Source: Adineta ricciae
Taxonomy: Eukaryota > Rotifera > Eurotatoria > Adinetida > Adinetidae
DNA: 64,000 nt
NCBI GenBank assembly: GCA_905250025.1
Contig: CAJNOJ010000012.1
Location: 310,001 to 374,000 of the forward strand
Direction of reading: 5' to 3'
This document shows, one piece after another, positions 43,302 through 54,734 of this stretch. Position numbers and translations under genes: made by a program. The notes under the pieces are model-generated. The model was not told the DNA's origin. It searched no databases and saw nothing but the letters and a program-made list of their open reading frames with translations. Each line of letters starts with the position of its first letter. The first letter of the stretch is position 1.

Positions 43302-46111
43302 TCATCGTTTGTTGTAAAAGCCGTTCAAATAAGTGACGAAAATATGCAGAAACAATATTAAATACAAATGACATGTTGAAGACAACGAACCATTCAGTAG
43401 AAGTTCAATTTGGGCTGAAATCAAGAAAACATCATTGTAAAATATCTACTAAATCAACTCCCACTTACCATACGATGGCAATGGAGACAACGATGATGAT
43501 CGATAATGTTTTAGAATTGTTGTATTCAATAGGATTGCTTCTAAATATTCAAACTGATTGATGAAATTGATTTGAATGAGAATTTGTCTTACCGTCGATG
43601 ATAACGAATGCTTTTGATACCTTCAATTGATTCTCAGCTTCGCATTCATACATGCCGAATGCTTCCGAGTAATTCAAGGAATTGATCTGTAAGAAAGACA
43701 ATACATATTTGTTATTCAAGACAGATTTTCTTTCAATTCAAATTGATTACTTGAAGAAAAAGTAATAATTGAACTGTGTAATCATTGATTTCTGTCCGTC
43801 GAATGGCGTTCATTGACATGTGGTTTCGTTTCCATTTTGCGGAAGTTAATGGACGAGCAATTATAGTACAATTGAGAAGAATTTGTGAAGAATAACGGGA
43901 ATATGACGAATGAACGGTGACTTCAGGTGAAACTAAACACGATAATCATTAACATATTTTACAAAAATACGCTTCAGTCATCTCGGTAGAATGCAAATCT
44001 ACACAACTCATCAATGTCGAAAAATCTATCAAGAATTTATTGTGCACCCTGCCAAGATTTATTTGTTCACGCGTATGTGTGAATGGAGTTACATCCATGT
44101 GGTGTCGACATTCATCGTTGTGCTATTTTTTTTTTGTTTTTTATTGATGAACATAATGGTTGAATGAATGACAGAAGGAAAGTGCACAAGCATGTGTCCA
44201 CTTTCGAAATCGCCATTTATTCATCTCTTTCTCTCCCATCATCATCACATGTGCATCTATGTATATTAAACCTAATCATTATATTGTAATCTCTAATTTC
44301 ATGCCATTTTAACTCCTACTGTCGACGCTAGACAAAAAAAGAAAAAAGAAAAGTCTCNTTTTTTATTGATGAACATAATGGTTGAATGAATGACAGAAGG
44401 AAAGTGCACAAGCATGTGTCCACTTTCGAAATCGCCATTTATTCATCTCTTTCTCTCCCATCATCATCACATGTGCATCTATGTATATTAAACCTAATCA
44501 TTATATTGTAATCTCTAATTTCATGCCATTTTAACTCCTACTGTCGACGCTAGACAAAAAAAGAAAAAAGAAAAGTCTCATCAAACTATTCTTCTTCCAC
44601 TACTTCATCTCTTTTTTTTTCATGAATGTTACAAGTGCTTCTATATTTATTCACATAATTGAGTCATCTACAGGACGTAACACTCTAGAGTATTCTTGAT
44701 AAGATGACATCTTCGCTGCTTTTGATTATATTCGATGAAGAAAGATAAAATGGAATCGATGCTTACTCGCTGGAACTAAATGTCTTGTACGTGTATCACG
44801 CGGCGGTATACCATTGTCGGCAATACATTGATAATTTATTGGCGCTGTTCGAGAAAAATTCCTGATGAGAAGCTTGTTATTGAATGGAATGATATCTAAT
44901 GTGATTGAGAGACGAAAAATTCTCTATAAGTTCGTTTTCGATTATTAAATTCTTACTCCGATCCATTCTCTTATCGAATAAAGACTTGTATTCCGTTATG
45001 TTCCACTGAATAGTTGGCGGCGGATTACCACGCGCCAAACATTTTAAAATTACTTGTTCATTCTCCATAAGTATTCCATTATTATTTGATTCAATTGTTA
45101 TATCGACAATTTTAGGCGGTGCTAGAATACAGAAAAGAGAATTCCTAATCAAATCTGTCTAGTCGAAAGAAAAAGAGTTCGAACACTTGATTTCATCTCG
45201 ACACATCCCCAATACTCAAAAGAAATAAGCGAATATGACATGTGAAATTCTTCGCTTGTGTTACAATATCCGGTTCAGTCTCATCAAATATCGATCGGAA
45301 ACACCTTTCAAATATCAAATAGAATAACAATAACAACAAACGATGGTCACAGATGAGTGTGAATGATAAAAATCTATTCTTACTCAAAACGGTTAGATTA
45401 AATCGTTTTATGATTGTCAATGTCCGATCAGCGGATGAAACACGACATGTGTATTCTCCTGCATCATCGTCGGAAACGTCCGATAAAATAAGACTCCACG
45501 TCCAAGCATATCTAAANCGGAAACACCTTTCAAATATCAAATAGAATAACAATAACAACAAACGATGGTCACAGATGAGTGTGAATGATAAAAATCTATT
45601 CTTACTCAAAACGGTTAGATTAAATCGTTTTATGATTGTCAATGTCCGATCAGCGGATGAAACACGACATGTGTATTCTCCTGCATCATCGTCGGAAACG
45701 TCCGATAAAATAAGACTCCACGTCCAAGCATATCTAAAACAATGAAAAGATGATATTTTCATCGATTAGACTATTGACTATCGGATCAATCAAAGAAAGA
45801 ACACGTACGTATGCTCAAGCACGAATCGTGTACGATCATCACTATCAAGATTTTCACCGGTCGATGTTGCCAATAAGCGTCCCGTGGGTCCATAAAAATC
45901 AGCCTAAAAAATATATTTCCCCAATGAACATGATGTAATCGAGAATAACGAAGGCACAACTTACCCGTCTATTCGAATATCGTTCGGGTAAATCACATAT
46001 GAAGGTTGCTGGTTCGCCCGTATTTACAGATACCGTTTCCAAAGAATCATCAGAAGAACAAATTGAAGGGGAGAACAATACAAAGATCAAAGTTAGTATT
46101 CGTAAAATCAT
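43302..46111 (-). CDS. Three-Ig cell adhesion protein, IgLON/lachesin-like, GPI-type C-terminus
   Basis: Nine exons: 46111-45965, 45903-45809, 45733-45606, 45121-44957, 44895-44767, 43932-43751, 43686-43593, 43540-43469 and 43414-43302. They encode 374 residues in one frame. A signal peptide is followed by Ig1 (EPATFIC to GEYTCR), Ig2 (VILKCLARGNPPPTIQW to YQCIADNG) and Ig3 (LLNCTIIARPLTSAKW to YECEAEN). The C-terminal hydrophobic run (HLYLILFLHIFVTYL) fits a GPI signal. IgLON and lachesin proteins mediate neuronal adhesion at the cell surface. Assembly duplications affect the model: exon 3 appears twice (45606-45733 and 45384-45511), and one intron is inflated by 222 bp at 44358. Only one exon 3 is counted here. 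The last two exons are the least certain. Confidence 0.82.
44137..44579. repeat. 221-bp exact duplication around a single N (assembly artefact, intronic)
   Basis: Bases 44137-44357 recur exactly as 44359-44579, with one N at 44358. It lies within the intron between exons 5 and 6 of the Ig gene. The length is the same as at the other single-N junctions. Confidence 0.92.
45296..45738. repeat. 221-bp exact duplication around a single N (assembly artefact, duplicates an exon)
   Basis: Bases 45296-45516 recur exactly as 45518-45738 around an N at 45517. Each copy contains the whole of Ig-gene exon 3, so an automatic annotation would show a false duplicate exon. Confidence 0.92.
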
Positions 46112-47836
46112 GTGTGTATAGTCTCTTGTAACATCAATATCTTGTCATATCTAGAAATGAGAATAAACTCCTTTGAATGTTTCCTATAACAGCATCATTT
46201 ATTCATTCATTTCTCTCTCCATCTCTTCTCTTCCTCGTTTGTCCTTCTTTCTTTTCTCTATATGTTTCTCTCTCTATTTTGTTCATACACATAATTATAG
46301 CGATGTGTGTGTGTGTGTTCATTTTTGATTCAGTACGTGCGTGCATAGGTTAAGAGAGAAAGCATGACTGATTATCATTCTTACTTGCAACGAAATAAAC
46401 GAGAGAAAGATTGAGTAGAAAATTATAGACCTTGAACAAATTGAAAAAGAAATCATCTTACTGGAACACTGAACAGTGTGCACTCGCGCGCACGCGCATA
46501 CTCAAATCCTTCGGCTTTCGACATATTTATTTCATTATAATCTCGTTTCTTCTCTCTCTCTCTTCCTTGCGTCTCTCTAAAATGAGATTGCTCAAGGTCA
46601 GAAGAAGCCTTTTGTTTTTCCATTAGATGTCTGAAAACTAATTGAAAAACAACAAATGATATTCATTCTAACAAGGCTGTCTTTTCAATCATCGATGAAT
46701 TGTCATCCTCCATAGACGAAAAAAGGTCACAATTATCGACATTCACGTATATCCTTCGACGTGCATAGTACTTACCTGAAAACGATCCTAAGCTTTGGAA
46801 TAATTCTCGATAATTGGATTCAAGTGCATTCACACATGTACATACATACTCACTCGAAGAATTTCTTGTCTCTCTTTCTCTCTCTTCCCTGGCCATCAAT
46901 GTAGACACCAGTCGGAAGTGAATTGTCAGTGAAAGATAGAATAGGAAGAATGCGTTTCTTCTGAACATGAGCGGAAAATGACAAGCGTACGACATGTTAC
47001 AATGACCTGTTGATTCTAAATGCTTTATGTGTTCATCGGACTAATAAGAAAGATGAAAGTAATAATAATTGAAATAGGAGAAAAAGAACAGTAGTCATAT
47101 TAACCTGCAATGTTACAACAAGATCGACAAATGAGAGAACGATCAAAGTCTATTCTATAGTTCACTGCAATCATCAATAAATATCTAAATGCATCAATAA
47201 GGTAGTTGATTACTTAATCGAATTCTCTGATCTCATGTATATATATATAGTATACATCAGAGACAAAGCACAGATGGAAGAGATGAGGGACAACATGCAA
47301 TCATTCGTCAGTCGATGATGGAAAAAGGCACGAACAATGACAATTGATTCTTGACAAGCGTTAATGTTTGTTGATATATATAATTTGTCTACTTTGACTT
47401 TTTAAATGAATACATCTTAAGAGATACGTTCGAACAAATAAGTTGTGTCATTTCAATGACTGAGTACAATTGATATAAACAACAAAAAAAAAGAAGAGAC
47501 TGTCGAAGGCAAATGGAAACAAGGTGATAGACATTCTTTCGGTCAAATGAGCCTAGGTGTTTTGTTGAGGGAAAATATTGGTTATCTATTAGTATAACAA
47601 TGAAAACATATGTTCTGCTAAAATCTATCTTTTTGTGTTTTGTACCATCTGGCTGATTAGAGTGGGAGTATTACTGATTGAATTAAACAATAGTCGACAG
47701 ATAATTAATTTATTGTTACAAGATACTGATTGCGCTCCTCAGAATACGAAATTATGGGATTTTATTCTAGAATTGAAAAATCGCTCCGGCACACACGACC
47801 TAAAATAGTATGGTTAATTGAATATTATTAGTTAAA
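46112..47836. other. Intergenic region with simple repeats
   Basis: It holds CT-rich and TG microsatellites (for example 46304-46318). A minus-strand frame at 46663-46995 starts with a hydrophobic stretch but continues as low-complexity sequence and is not supported. It is likely 5 prime flank of the Ig gene. Confidence 0.5.
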
Positions 47837-48970
47837 AATTTGTCGAAGTTTGAGTAATTGGTCCACATGAATCATCGTCGAAATCTTGAGATTTCTAAGC
47901 AAAGATTAGCAATGGTAACAATATACTTACAACTAATCTGCCAACAACAGCCATGCCTAGTGTCATTCTCAGTGCAGTAGCTTGATAGACTGATTGCGTG
48001 CTATTACTTCGAAGCTTTCCATCACTAAGACATGAATCTGTCAGATAGTTCAAGTAACCTGATCGATCGCCGATAGAAGCAACAATAATGCTTGTGTTCT
48101 CTGCGATAATACCTACCATTCCATGTAAATTGTTCACACCACACGTATCATGAATGTGCATGCGTTTTAAGACAGCTAGAAGGAAATGAAAACCTAGAAC
48201 AGATATGATGCCAGCTAGAATGTTGATACAATTTCGACGACCACTCCGCCGGCTAGCGTTGAATTTGGAATATGTATCATATCGAGTTTGTCTTTTCACA
48301 CAAGTGTCGATACGTAAGTATTTGTTACTGCATGCAGACGATCATCATCACTAGCTGTTTCTGTATTGAGCGATGGCGAGAAATAGAAAAGAATACCAGT
48401 ACCAATCGTGGAAAATACATCGGATGAATAACACGATTTTTCTTTCGTCGGTTCAAGAGTATTCGAACGGAATAGGGCCAGTCAAACTGTTAGACCAAAA
48501 TATGTGCCGGCAAAGAACAAATTTACTTTCAATAAAGTCGGTTCTGTTCGTATTCTTACCAAGCGTATGAACATATATACTGATTCACCGGCATCAATAG
48601 CATACAAGAAATGTGATGCAACTCATTAATAGATCACTTGCATCGGAGCTTTAGTTAATGCCATTAAGATTTGTTGAAGTGCATTGACTTTTCTTAGAAC
48701 AGCACCTATGAAAGTCTATATACTTGCTGCGACGAAGTCAGCCGTCGATAAACTTTGAACATCAATGATAAATATTCCCGAAGTATCATCTCAATCAAGC
48801 AAATATCGTCGTAGAAATTTAATCAGAAAGCGAAAACCAATGAACATCATCACGAGGATGTCTGTAAACATTGGCTAGTAGAATTTCACGAGATCTTGTA
48901 ATGGATCTTCGAAGTTGGTGACATTCGAAACGGAATAATATTGATATTTACTATGGAAGTCAAGAAGGAA
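47837..48970 (-). pseudogene. Rh-type ammonium transporter pseudogene
   Basis: Reading the minus strand from 48970 downward, several pieces of an Rh glycoprotein appear in order. First is the early ectodomain/TM motif (DILVMMFIGFRFLIKFLRRY), flanked by a TAG before and a TGA shortly after. Next comes a segment like the TM5-6 region (GAVLRKVNALQQILMAL), a degraded DAGESVYMF stretch, and at 48299-47895 the hallmark DTCGVNNLHGMVGI and the late span (YQATALRMTLGMAVVG). A GTAAGT donor near 47926 may lead to a last exon ending near 47837. Stops and frame changes between these parts rule out a working channel. Functional Rh proteins conduct ammonia and CO2 across membranes. Confidence 0.85.
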
Positions 48971-49439
48971 GGTAAATTGAATTTATAAAACAAGTAGAAT
49001 GACTAGGAATAGATATGAACGATATTTCGTCATTGTCAATTCTGTGACCGAATCGTTCGACTTATTTCGTTTATATAAGTCATAGCTAACACTTGAATAA
49101 CAAAATCCAGAAGAAAAACACGCGCATTTCCAGGTTTTCACTTGTGGGTTAAACTTTCTCAAACGTATTTTTTCTTGTTAATATGAATTTCGTACTTTCG
49201 ATTGAGCAAAATACATAAAGTCAATTTTTCAGCCCAAAGAGGCAAAAAAACAGCAGAGCCTTTTGCTTGCTTTTATGTTAAATATGTACAAGCATGCAGC
49301 CATACGTTTTGGTCGGTTATTTGAAATGAAGATATTCAAGTGTGCATATTACTTATAAAATCACAATGATTTCATTTGTATTTTTTTTTATTTCTTTTAA
49401 CAAACAATCGGAAAACAACAGTTAACGAACAAAAACAAT
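48971..49439. other. Intergenic region, nothing recognised
   Basis: Short AT-rich stretch upstream of the Rh remnant and downstream of the FTSJ3 stop. A missing first exon of the Rh pseudogene could lie here but I cannot see it. Confidence 0.45.
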
Positions 49440-52400
49440 TTACGTTCGTTTTTTATTTTTGCCGGATCGCTGTTGGTTCTTTCCTTTACCAGCTGAGTTA
49501 TTCTTTTTGGTAAATTTTGATCGTTTTTTAGCAGCACGTTTATCTTTTTTCAAACGTTTGTCAACAACTTTATATGGACCTTTGGCACCTGCTGGTCGAC
49601 TTGCACCTCGTTGAGATTTTTTCGCCACAACATATTTCACATTGGCTTTCTTCTGGCCAATGACACCATATTTTCGATAGAGACTAGAAACAACGGAATT
49701 GAAGTGTTTCTACAGTCGAGAAGACTTACTCTTTTATCTGTTTATTTCGTTCTTTGTTGTCTAAATCAGGATTATCCAGCAACGGTTCAGCTTTCTTTTT
49801 GACTTTTTCTAATTTACGTAATTCCTAAGAACAAGTATTCGAATGAGGTGATAAAAATTCAAATGACAAATAAACATACACGTCGTTTCTTTCGAGCTTT
49901 GGCTTCGGAGACTTTTTTCGATGGTCGTTCATCGATTTCTCTCATTTTCGCTTTGTATCTTTGAACAAGTTCTTTGGTCAACGGTAAACTTGCTCGACAG
50001 TGTTGTTTCTCTTCCTCAACAAACCATTTCGGTAGATCCTCCGTGTCGCCATAACCCATAAAACTAAAATCAATGAACGTCATACATTCATTCATTCGTT
50101 TCAAGAAGACGCTTTTACCGATTGTACGAATGATCAATCAATTGTTCACGATTCTTTTTTGATTGAGCCATAACATGACCGATGGCTAAGCCTTCGGCAT
50201 CGAGATGAACGCGTTTCATTGCTATACGAAAGAAATAATGTGCGTGAAAAGTTAACCAAAGACAAACATACGTTGACCGATCGGTACTTCTTCAAATCCA
50301 TCTTTGTCCAGCGAACGTTTGGCCTTCTTCGGCTTACTCTCCTCTTCTGAGTCACTAGAGTCATCGGCTAAAAACAATGTTGGCTCAGATTCAACTAATT
50401 TACGAGAGAAACAACTTTACTTTTGCCATTCTTCAGAATACTTTTGGAAGCCTTAGCTAAATAGAAAAGACAAGATCAATTAAAGAAGCCTGTAGCTACT
50501 TCATTCTTACCAAGAACTGGGACACCTTCTGATTTCAATGCATTCAATTTTCTTTCCAATTCGAACTCTTCATCATTATCGTCATCATTCAACGTTTGTT
50601 TGAATATGTCTTGTTCGAACCAGACATCAGCGACTGTTTTCGCTTTTGCTGATTTCGTTGGTGCATCAAGAATGTCCATATCCAATGGATTTTCTTCATC
50701 ATCGTCCCATTCATCGTTATTATTTTCATCATTTTCCGATTCATCGTCGTCGACGTCACTAAAAATTCAAGCCAGTTTCGTATCGCACGCAGTTCTTTGC
50801 ACATACCTATCGAGTTTCGGCTGATGTCGTTCTGAATCGTATGGAATTCGTTCATCATCTTCATCATCATTTTCATCGTCGAGGTATTGTTTGTAAATAT
50901 CGATCGACGCTAAATCTCCATTATTTTTCTCTCTATCATACGCCACTCGAGGTATCCGGTTCTTTCCTTGACCGAGGTAAACATCATCATCACTGTTAAC
51001 TTCTTGGTCAGCTCCAAAATTCATATCTGGAATAGCCGATGAAATTTCCAATAGTTGCTAAAAACAACGATGATAATTATCGATAGGATTGAAGTAATGA
51101 TCAAACCTTTTTGGTTCTGATTTTTTCAAGATCGAATAAGCCTTGATCATTCTTGCCACCTTCAGCTGTTTCATGATCATGGACATCACCAGGTAAGACC
51201 ATTTTCAAAGCAAGACGATCACGTAGTTTACGCTTTTCTTTCATCACATGTTTACGTTTTCTATCCAAGAAAAGAATAGTTTTAAATAAATTTCCTGTGA
51301 ATGCATACCTTTTCGCTTCTTTTCGCTGCTGTTCATTAAGTTTTAATAATTGCTCTTCAATATCAGCATCTTCTTCGTCTTTTTCACCGTTCTCAGTTTC
51401 TTCTTCGACTTTTTTCTCTTCACTTGTTGCTTCAGTTCGAAGTGGTGCTTTCTTGTAAAACGATGCAAACATATGTCGACGCCAAGCAAGAATCGATCTA
51501 AATAAAACATTTGGTTACAGTACAACGCTGTCCGATTTTTTTTTGTACTAACGTGATTTCACGTCGACCGAGAACTTTAATATCTTTGATACATTCTTTG
51601 ATTTCGTCTGTTGTTTTGGGATGTTGAAGTAGACGATCGTCGTCAATCACAATCTGCAAAACAAAAATCAGTCTAGTACAACTTTCATTCGACTTACTTC
51701 ATTCGCTGTGGCGAGAAGATCCAAGAAATTCTCGCTTTCGATGAATTTGGTTGCATCTAGTTTGTGATACAAGGTATAATCTCCTTCGGGATAACCTTCT
51801 CGACTTCTGTAAAAGAGAGACAAGAACGGTAATTGACTGAACAGAACTTTCTTCGAACAAACCGGATGAATTTTTTCAGGATGTTTCAAGCGTTGTTTTG
51901 CTTTGTTCTGTGCTTCGGTGATATCATTATCAACTTCTGTGAAGACATGTTTATAATCGAGAAACTTTGGATCGATTTTATCCGGTGCATGATATCCTTG
52001 ACAAACGACGAAGATTTCAGCAGATTCGTTACGCGAAGCCTAAACAGTCACAAATTATTTCATTGAGAAAATGACAAAGCGAAAAATCTACTTGAGGCTT
52101 AGTTGAATCTACACGTTTGAACATTTGTTGGAAAACCCATAGTAATGAATAATAATCTTTCGAACGAAACATCTTCGTCACAAATGTACCACCTTTACGT
52201 AGAAATTCCGTTGCTAACTTCAATGCGTTCAAAGTCAACACATCTGAAAAGATTCGGTTTCTTACGAGAATCTGCTATTTCAATTGAAGTTAATTACTTT
52301 GTTGATATGCGTCATGAATCCAACTTTTTCCGACGTTTGGAGCACCATCATGAAGAATAACGTCTGCTTTAAAGGTAGCTAGATCTTTTTTCAAAAGCTA

Positions 52401-52870
52401 AATATAACTATTGCATGAGAAGAGGAGGATTTCAAAGATCAGTTCATACTTGTCGACATTTTTCTGATGTGATATCTTCTTGATATGTAATAGTATGTGG
52501 AATTGGTTTAATTGGTGCTAAATCAATACCTACAAAATAGAAGAATATAAGAAAAGAAAACCTAGATGAAAAAAGAAAACAAAAAGTTTACCAATGATCA
52601 AACTCGATATTGGCATATGTTTTTCAGCTACTTGTAACCAACCACCGGGTGCTGCACATAGATCGATGAGAACACGAGCATTTTCAAGAAAACGATGTTC
52701 ACGATTTAGCTGTAATAACTTGAATGCAGCACGAGATCGAAAGCCTATTTGAATATGGTTAGAAAAGAAAGAGTTCTCCGCGAAATATTAATAAAAAACA
52801 TACCTGATTCTTTAGCTAAATGGTAGAATTTATCGCGACGAAGTTTTCCAACTTTTGCCTTTTTGCCCAT
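49440..52870 (-). CDS. FTSJ3: pre-rRNA 2-prime-O-methyltransferase FTSJ3/Spb1
   Basis: Seventeen exons encode 864 residues (human 847): 52870-52804, 52744-52592, 52529-52450, 52397-52298, 52243-52092, 52039-51698, 51653-51553, 51497-51309, 51260-51107, 51057-50807, 50758-50511, 50456-50421, 50367-50272, 50221-50119, 50063-49880, 49824-49730, 49683-49440. It starts [20 protein letters not shown]. The FtsJ domain has the SAM motif [21 protein letters not shown] and TKMFRSKDY. The acidic DUF3381 region and the basic Spb1 C-terminus ([23 protein letters not shown]) follow. It methylates and processes rRNA in pre-60S particles in the nucleolus. Introns are 44-62 nt. Exon 6 holds a 56-nt intron-like stretch (51807-51862) that must be read through. 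A polypyrimidine-AG lies 6 bases before the ATG. Confidence 0.95.
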
Positions 52871-53302
52871 GTTTATCTGAAAGAAAACCTATGACTGTAG
52901 AGTGTTTGCCTTCGACACTAATGAAAAGTATTCGGACGATAGTCCGTCTATTTTATTTTACTATATCTCTTCATTGATTTACAAACTGCAATAACATTTT
53001 GCACTGAAATCAACCATTCAGTAAGAAGACGAGACATTCATGTGTGTACTAACGACATCTATACCACTAGATCGACCATTGTTAATCTCATTTTCTTCAT
53101 ACTTTTTCTCTAGATTTTCAAATTTTGAACAAAATTTTAGTATTATTTTATCATACAATATCCGCCATAGATTCGTCCAATGTCCTTCGATTATTCACTT
53201 CTTCTCAAAACTTTCATGTATTCGTCAGGGTCACTGGCGTGACAATATGTAAATCATTTTTGTCGTTCTAGATAATACTATTGTGGTTCAATTCATATAC
53301 AA
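52871..53302. other. Divergent promoter between FTSJ3 and MBF1
   Basis: 432 bp between two divergent housekeeping genes, with candidate trans-splice acceptors at each end (minus AG at 52878-52877, plus AG at 53270-53271). It is likely a bidirectional promoter. Confidence 0.55.
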
Positions 53303-53773
53303 ATGAGTAAGCACAGTGCCAACTTTGGTGGTACCGTTGGTTGGGATGAACAAACTGTTATCGGCAAACGTGCACCACGAGCTGGGGAGTTAAAAACGGA
53401 ATCAGCTATTGCTGCTGCTCAACGTGCTGGTATTGCCATCGATACATCCAAAAAATACGCGGCTGGACACAACAAGCAACATGAAGCGGCAAAAAATACT
53501 GCTGCTCTCGATCGTGAAACCGAAGAACTACATCATAATCGAGTCAATACAGATGTGGCACGAGCTATTCAACAAGGCCGCATAGCTAAAGAATGGACAC
53601 AAGCTGATTTAGCTCGACATATTAACGAAAAGCAGCAAGTCGTCAATGAATACGAACAAGCGAAGGCGATTCCCAATCAACAAGTTTTAAGTAAATTGGA
53701 ACGTGCTTTGGGTATCAAATTACGCGGTAAAGATGTTGGACAACCGTTAAGCACCGGACCAAAAAAGAAATAA
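53303..53773 (+). CDS. EDF1: Multiprotein bridging factor 1 (EDF1)
   Basis: An intronless gene of 156 residues; the family is about 148. The N-terminal MBF1 domain (TVIGKRAPRAGELKTESAIAAAQRAG) is followed by a Cro/C1-type helix-turn-helix (ARAIQQGRIAKEWTQADLARHINEK, VVNEYEQAKAIPNQQVLSKLERALG) and the basic tail GPKKK. MBF1 is a transcription coactivator that also binds stalled, collided ribosomes and prevents frameshifting. The candidate acceptor AG at 53270-53271 precedes the ATG by about 30 bases. CNEP1R1 and COG6 follow in the same direction. Confidence 0.96.
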   Translation: MSKHSANFGGTVGWDEQTVIGKRAPRAGELKTESAIAAAQRAGIAIDTSKKYAAGHNKQHEAAKNTAALDRETEELHHNRVNTDVARAIQQGRIAKEWTQADLARHINEKQQVVNEYEQAKAIPNQQVLSKLERALGIKLRGKDVGQPLSTGPKKK

Positions 53774-54169
53774 ATGATTATTTTGTGTCCATGAAACAAC
53801 AAAAAGACTCTCTTTCTCTCTCTCTCTCTTATGGTTACTCTTGTATATTTTTATCCATAATCTGTTGCGAAGTTATACTTTCATTTTCTTTTTTGGTCTA
53901 TGAGATGGTTAAAAGAACCGCAAAAACAGACGAAGTAGAAGAGAACGATCGATGAGTTTTTTTTTTATTAAGTAGACGAAATGATGACTTAGCTTGAAAA
54001 CATTCTGACTCTTTTTTGTAGATGACTCAAACTTGAATAAATTCATTTCATTTGACTTCAACAACACGGACGCGTTCAATCTAAGGCATGTTCTCTCTTT
54101 CTATTTAGATTACGAAGGCAATATTGTTTAGGTTTATTTTAGTCTTTCTTTATTTTTTACAATAAAACG
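53774..54169. other. Intergenic spacer MBF1 to CNEP1R1
   Basis: 396 bp with a CT microsatellite (about 53811-53829), an AATAAA near 54037 and a polypyrimidine-AG at 54141-54142 before the next start codon. Confidence 0.55.
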
Positions 54170-54598
54170 ATGGATCAAGCAGACGATTTGAAGGCATTTG
54201 AACGTCGTATGATCGAAATCGTTTCATCACTTCAACCATCGATATGGCGTTGGCGTGTGATCCTATTCATTCTTGTCGTTGTTACACTTCTCACATTTTA
54301 TGCATTGATCACGGATGATTCATTCAACGCGTCATCTTCAGTCAACCAATCTAGTGATAATTCTTTCCTGTCTACAATCTACTCACATCTGTTTTGTAAA
54401 AAAATCTATTTTTCAATATCAATTTCCTTCCTCATCTTCGCGTTTCTGTTCGGTATTCATCGTAAAATGTTTTCATCTTCGATTATAATTGCACGATTTC
54501 GGTATATTCTCGCTGATTACAATATGTCATGTGATTCCGATGGACGACTTATTATCAAACCACGACCAACGCCACCCTATCTAACTGCTTCATCTTGA
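54170..54598 (+). CDS. CNEP1R1: Nuclear envelope phosphatase-regulatory subunit 1
   Basis: An intronless gene of 142 residues; human has 125. The N-terminal helix QADDLKAFERRMIEIVSSLQP, two membrane spans (RVILFILVVVTLLTFYALI and FSISISFLIFAFLFGI) and the conserved tail FRYILADYNMSCDSDGRLIIKPRP match the family. With the phosphatase CTDNEP1 it dephosphorylates and activates lipin at the nuclear envelope and ER, steering phosphatidic acid to diacylglycerol. The inter-span loop is longer than in vertebrates. COG6 begins 136 bp downstream in the same direction, and no AATAAA is visible between the two genes. Confidence 0.95.
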   Translation: MDQADDLKAFERRMIEIVSSLQPSIWRWRVILFILVVVTLLTFYALITDDSFNASSSVNQSSDNSFLSTIYSHLFCKKIYFSISISFLIFAFLFGIHRKMFSSSIIIARFRYILADYNMSCDSDGRLIIKPRPTPPYLTASS

Positions 54599-54734
54599 TA
54601 TGATTTTTTCTTCTTCTGTTCCAGTTATTGTTGTTGTATTATAAAACTTTCAAAACAGAAACGTCAATCGATTCTTTTTTGTCAAATCTAACAAAAGAAT
54701 TCTTTCGATTGATATGATTGTTTCTTTTTTTAGT

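Noticed and set aside
43469-43540. Transmembrane segment in an alternative frame of Ig exon 8
   Set aside because: It is out of phase with exon 7 and leads to an early stop after exon 9 joining; the phase-consistent frame gives a GPI-like end. It is kept only as a finding to test.
45384-45511. Apparent second copy of Ig exon 3 (possible mutually exclusive exon)
   Set aside because: It is an exact copy including intronic flanks around an N; assembly duplication is the simpler explanation.
46663-46995. 110-codon minus-strand frame beginning with a hydrophobic stretch
   Set aside because: It has no homology and contains a GA-repeat-derived run (EERERETR); it lies in the likely 5 prime flank of the Ig gene.
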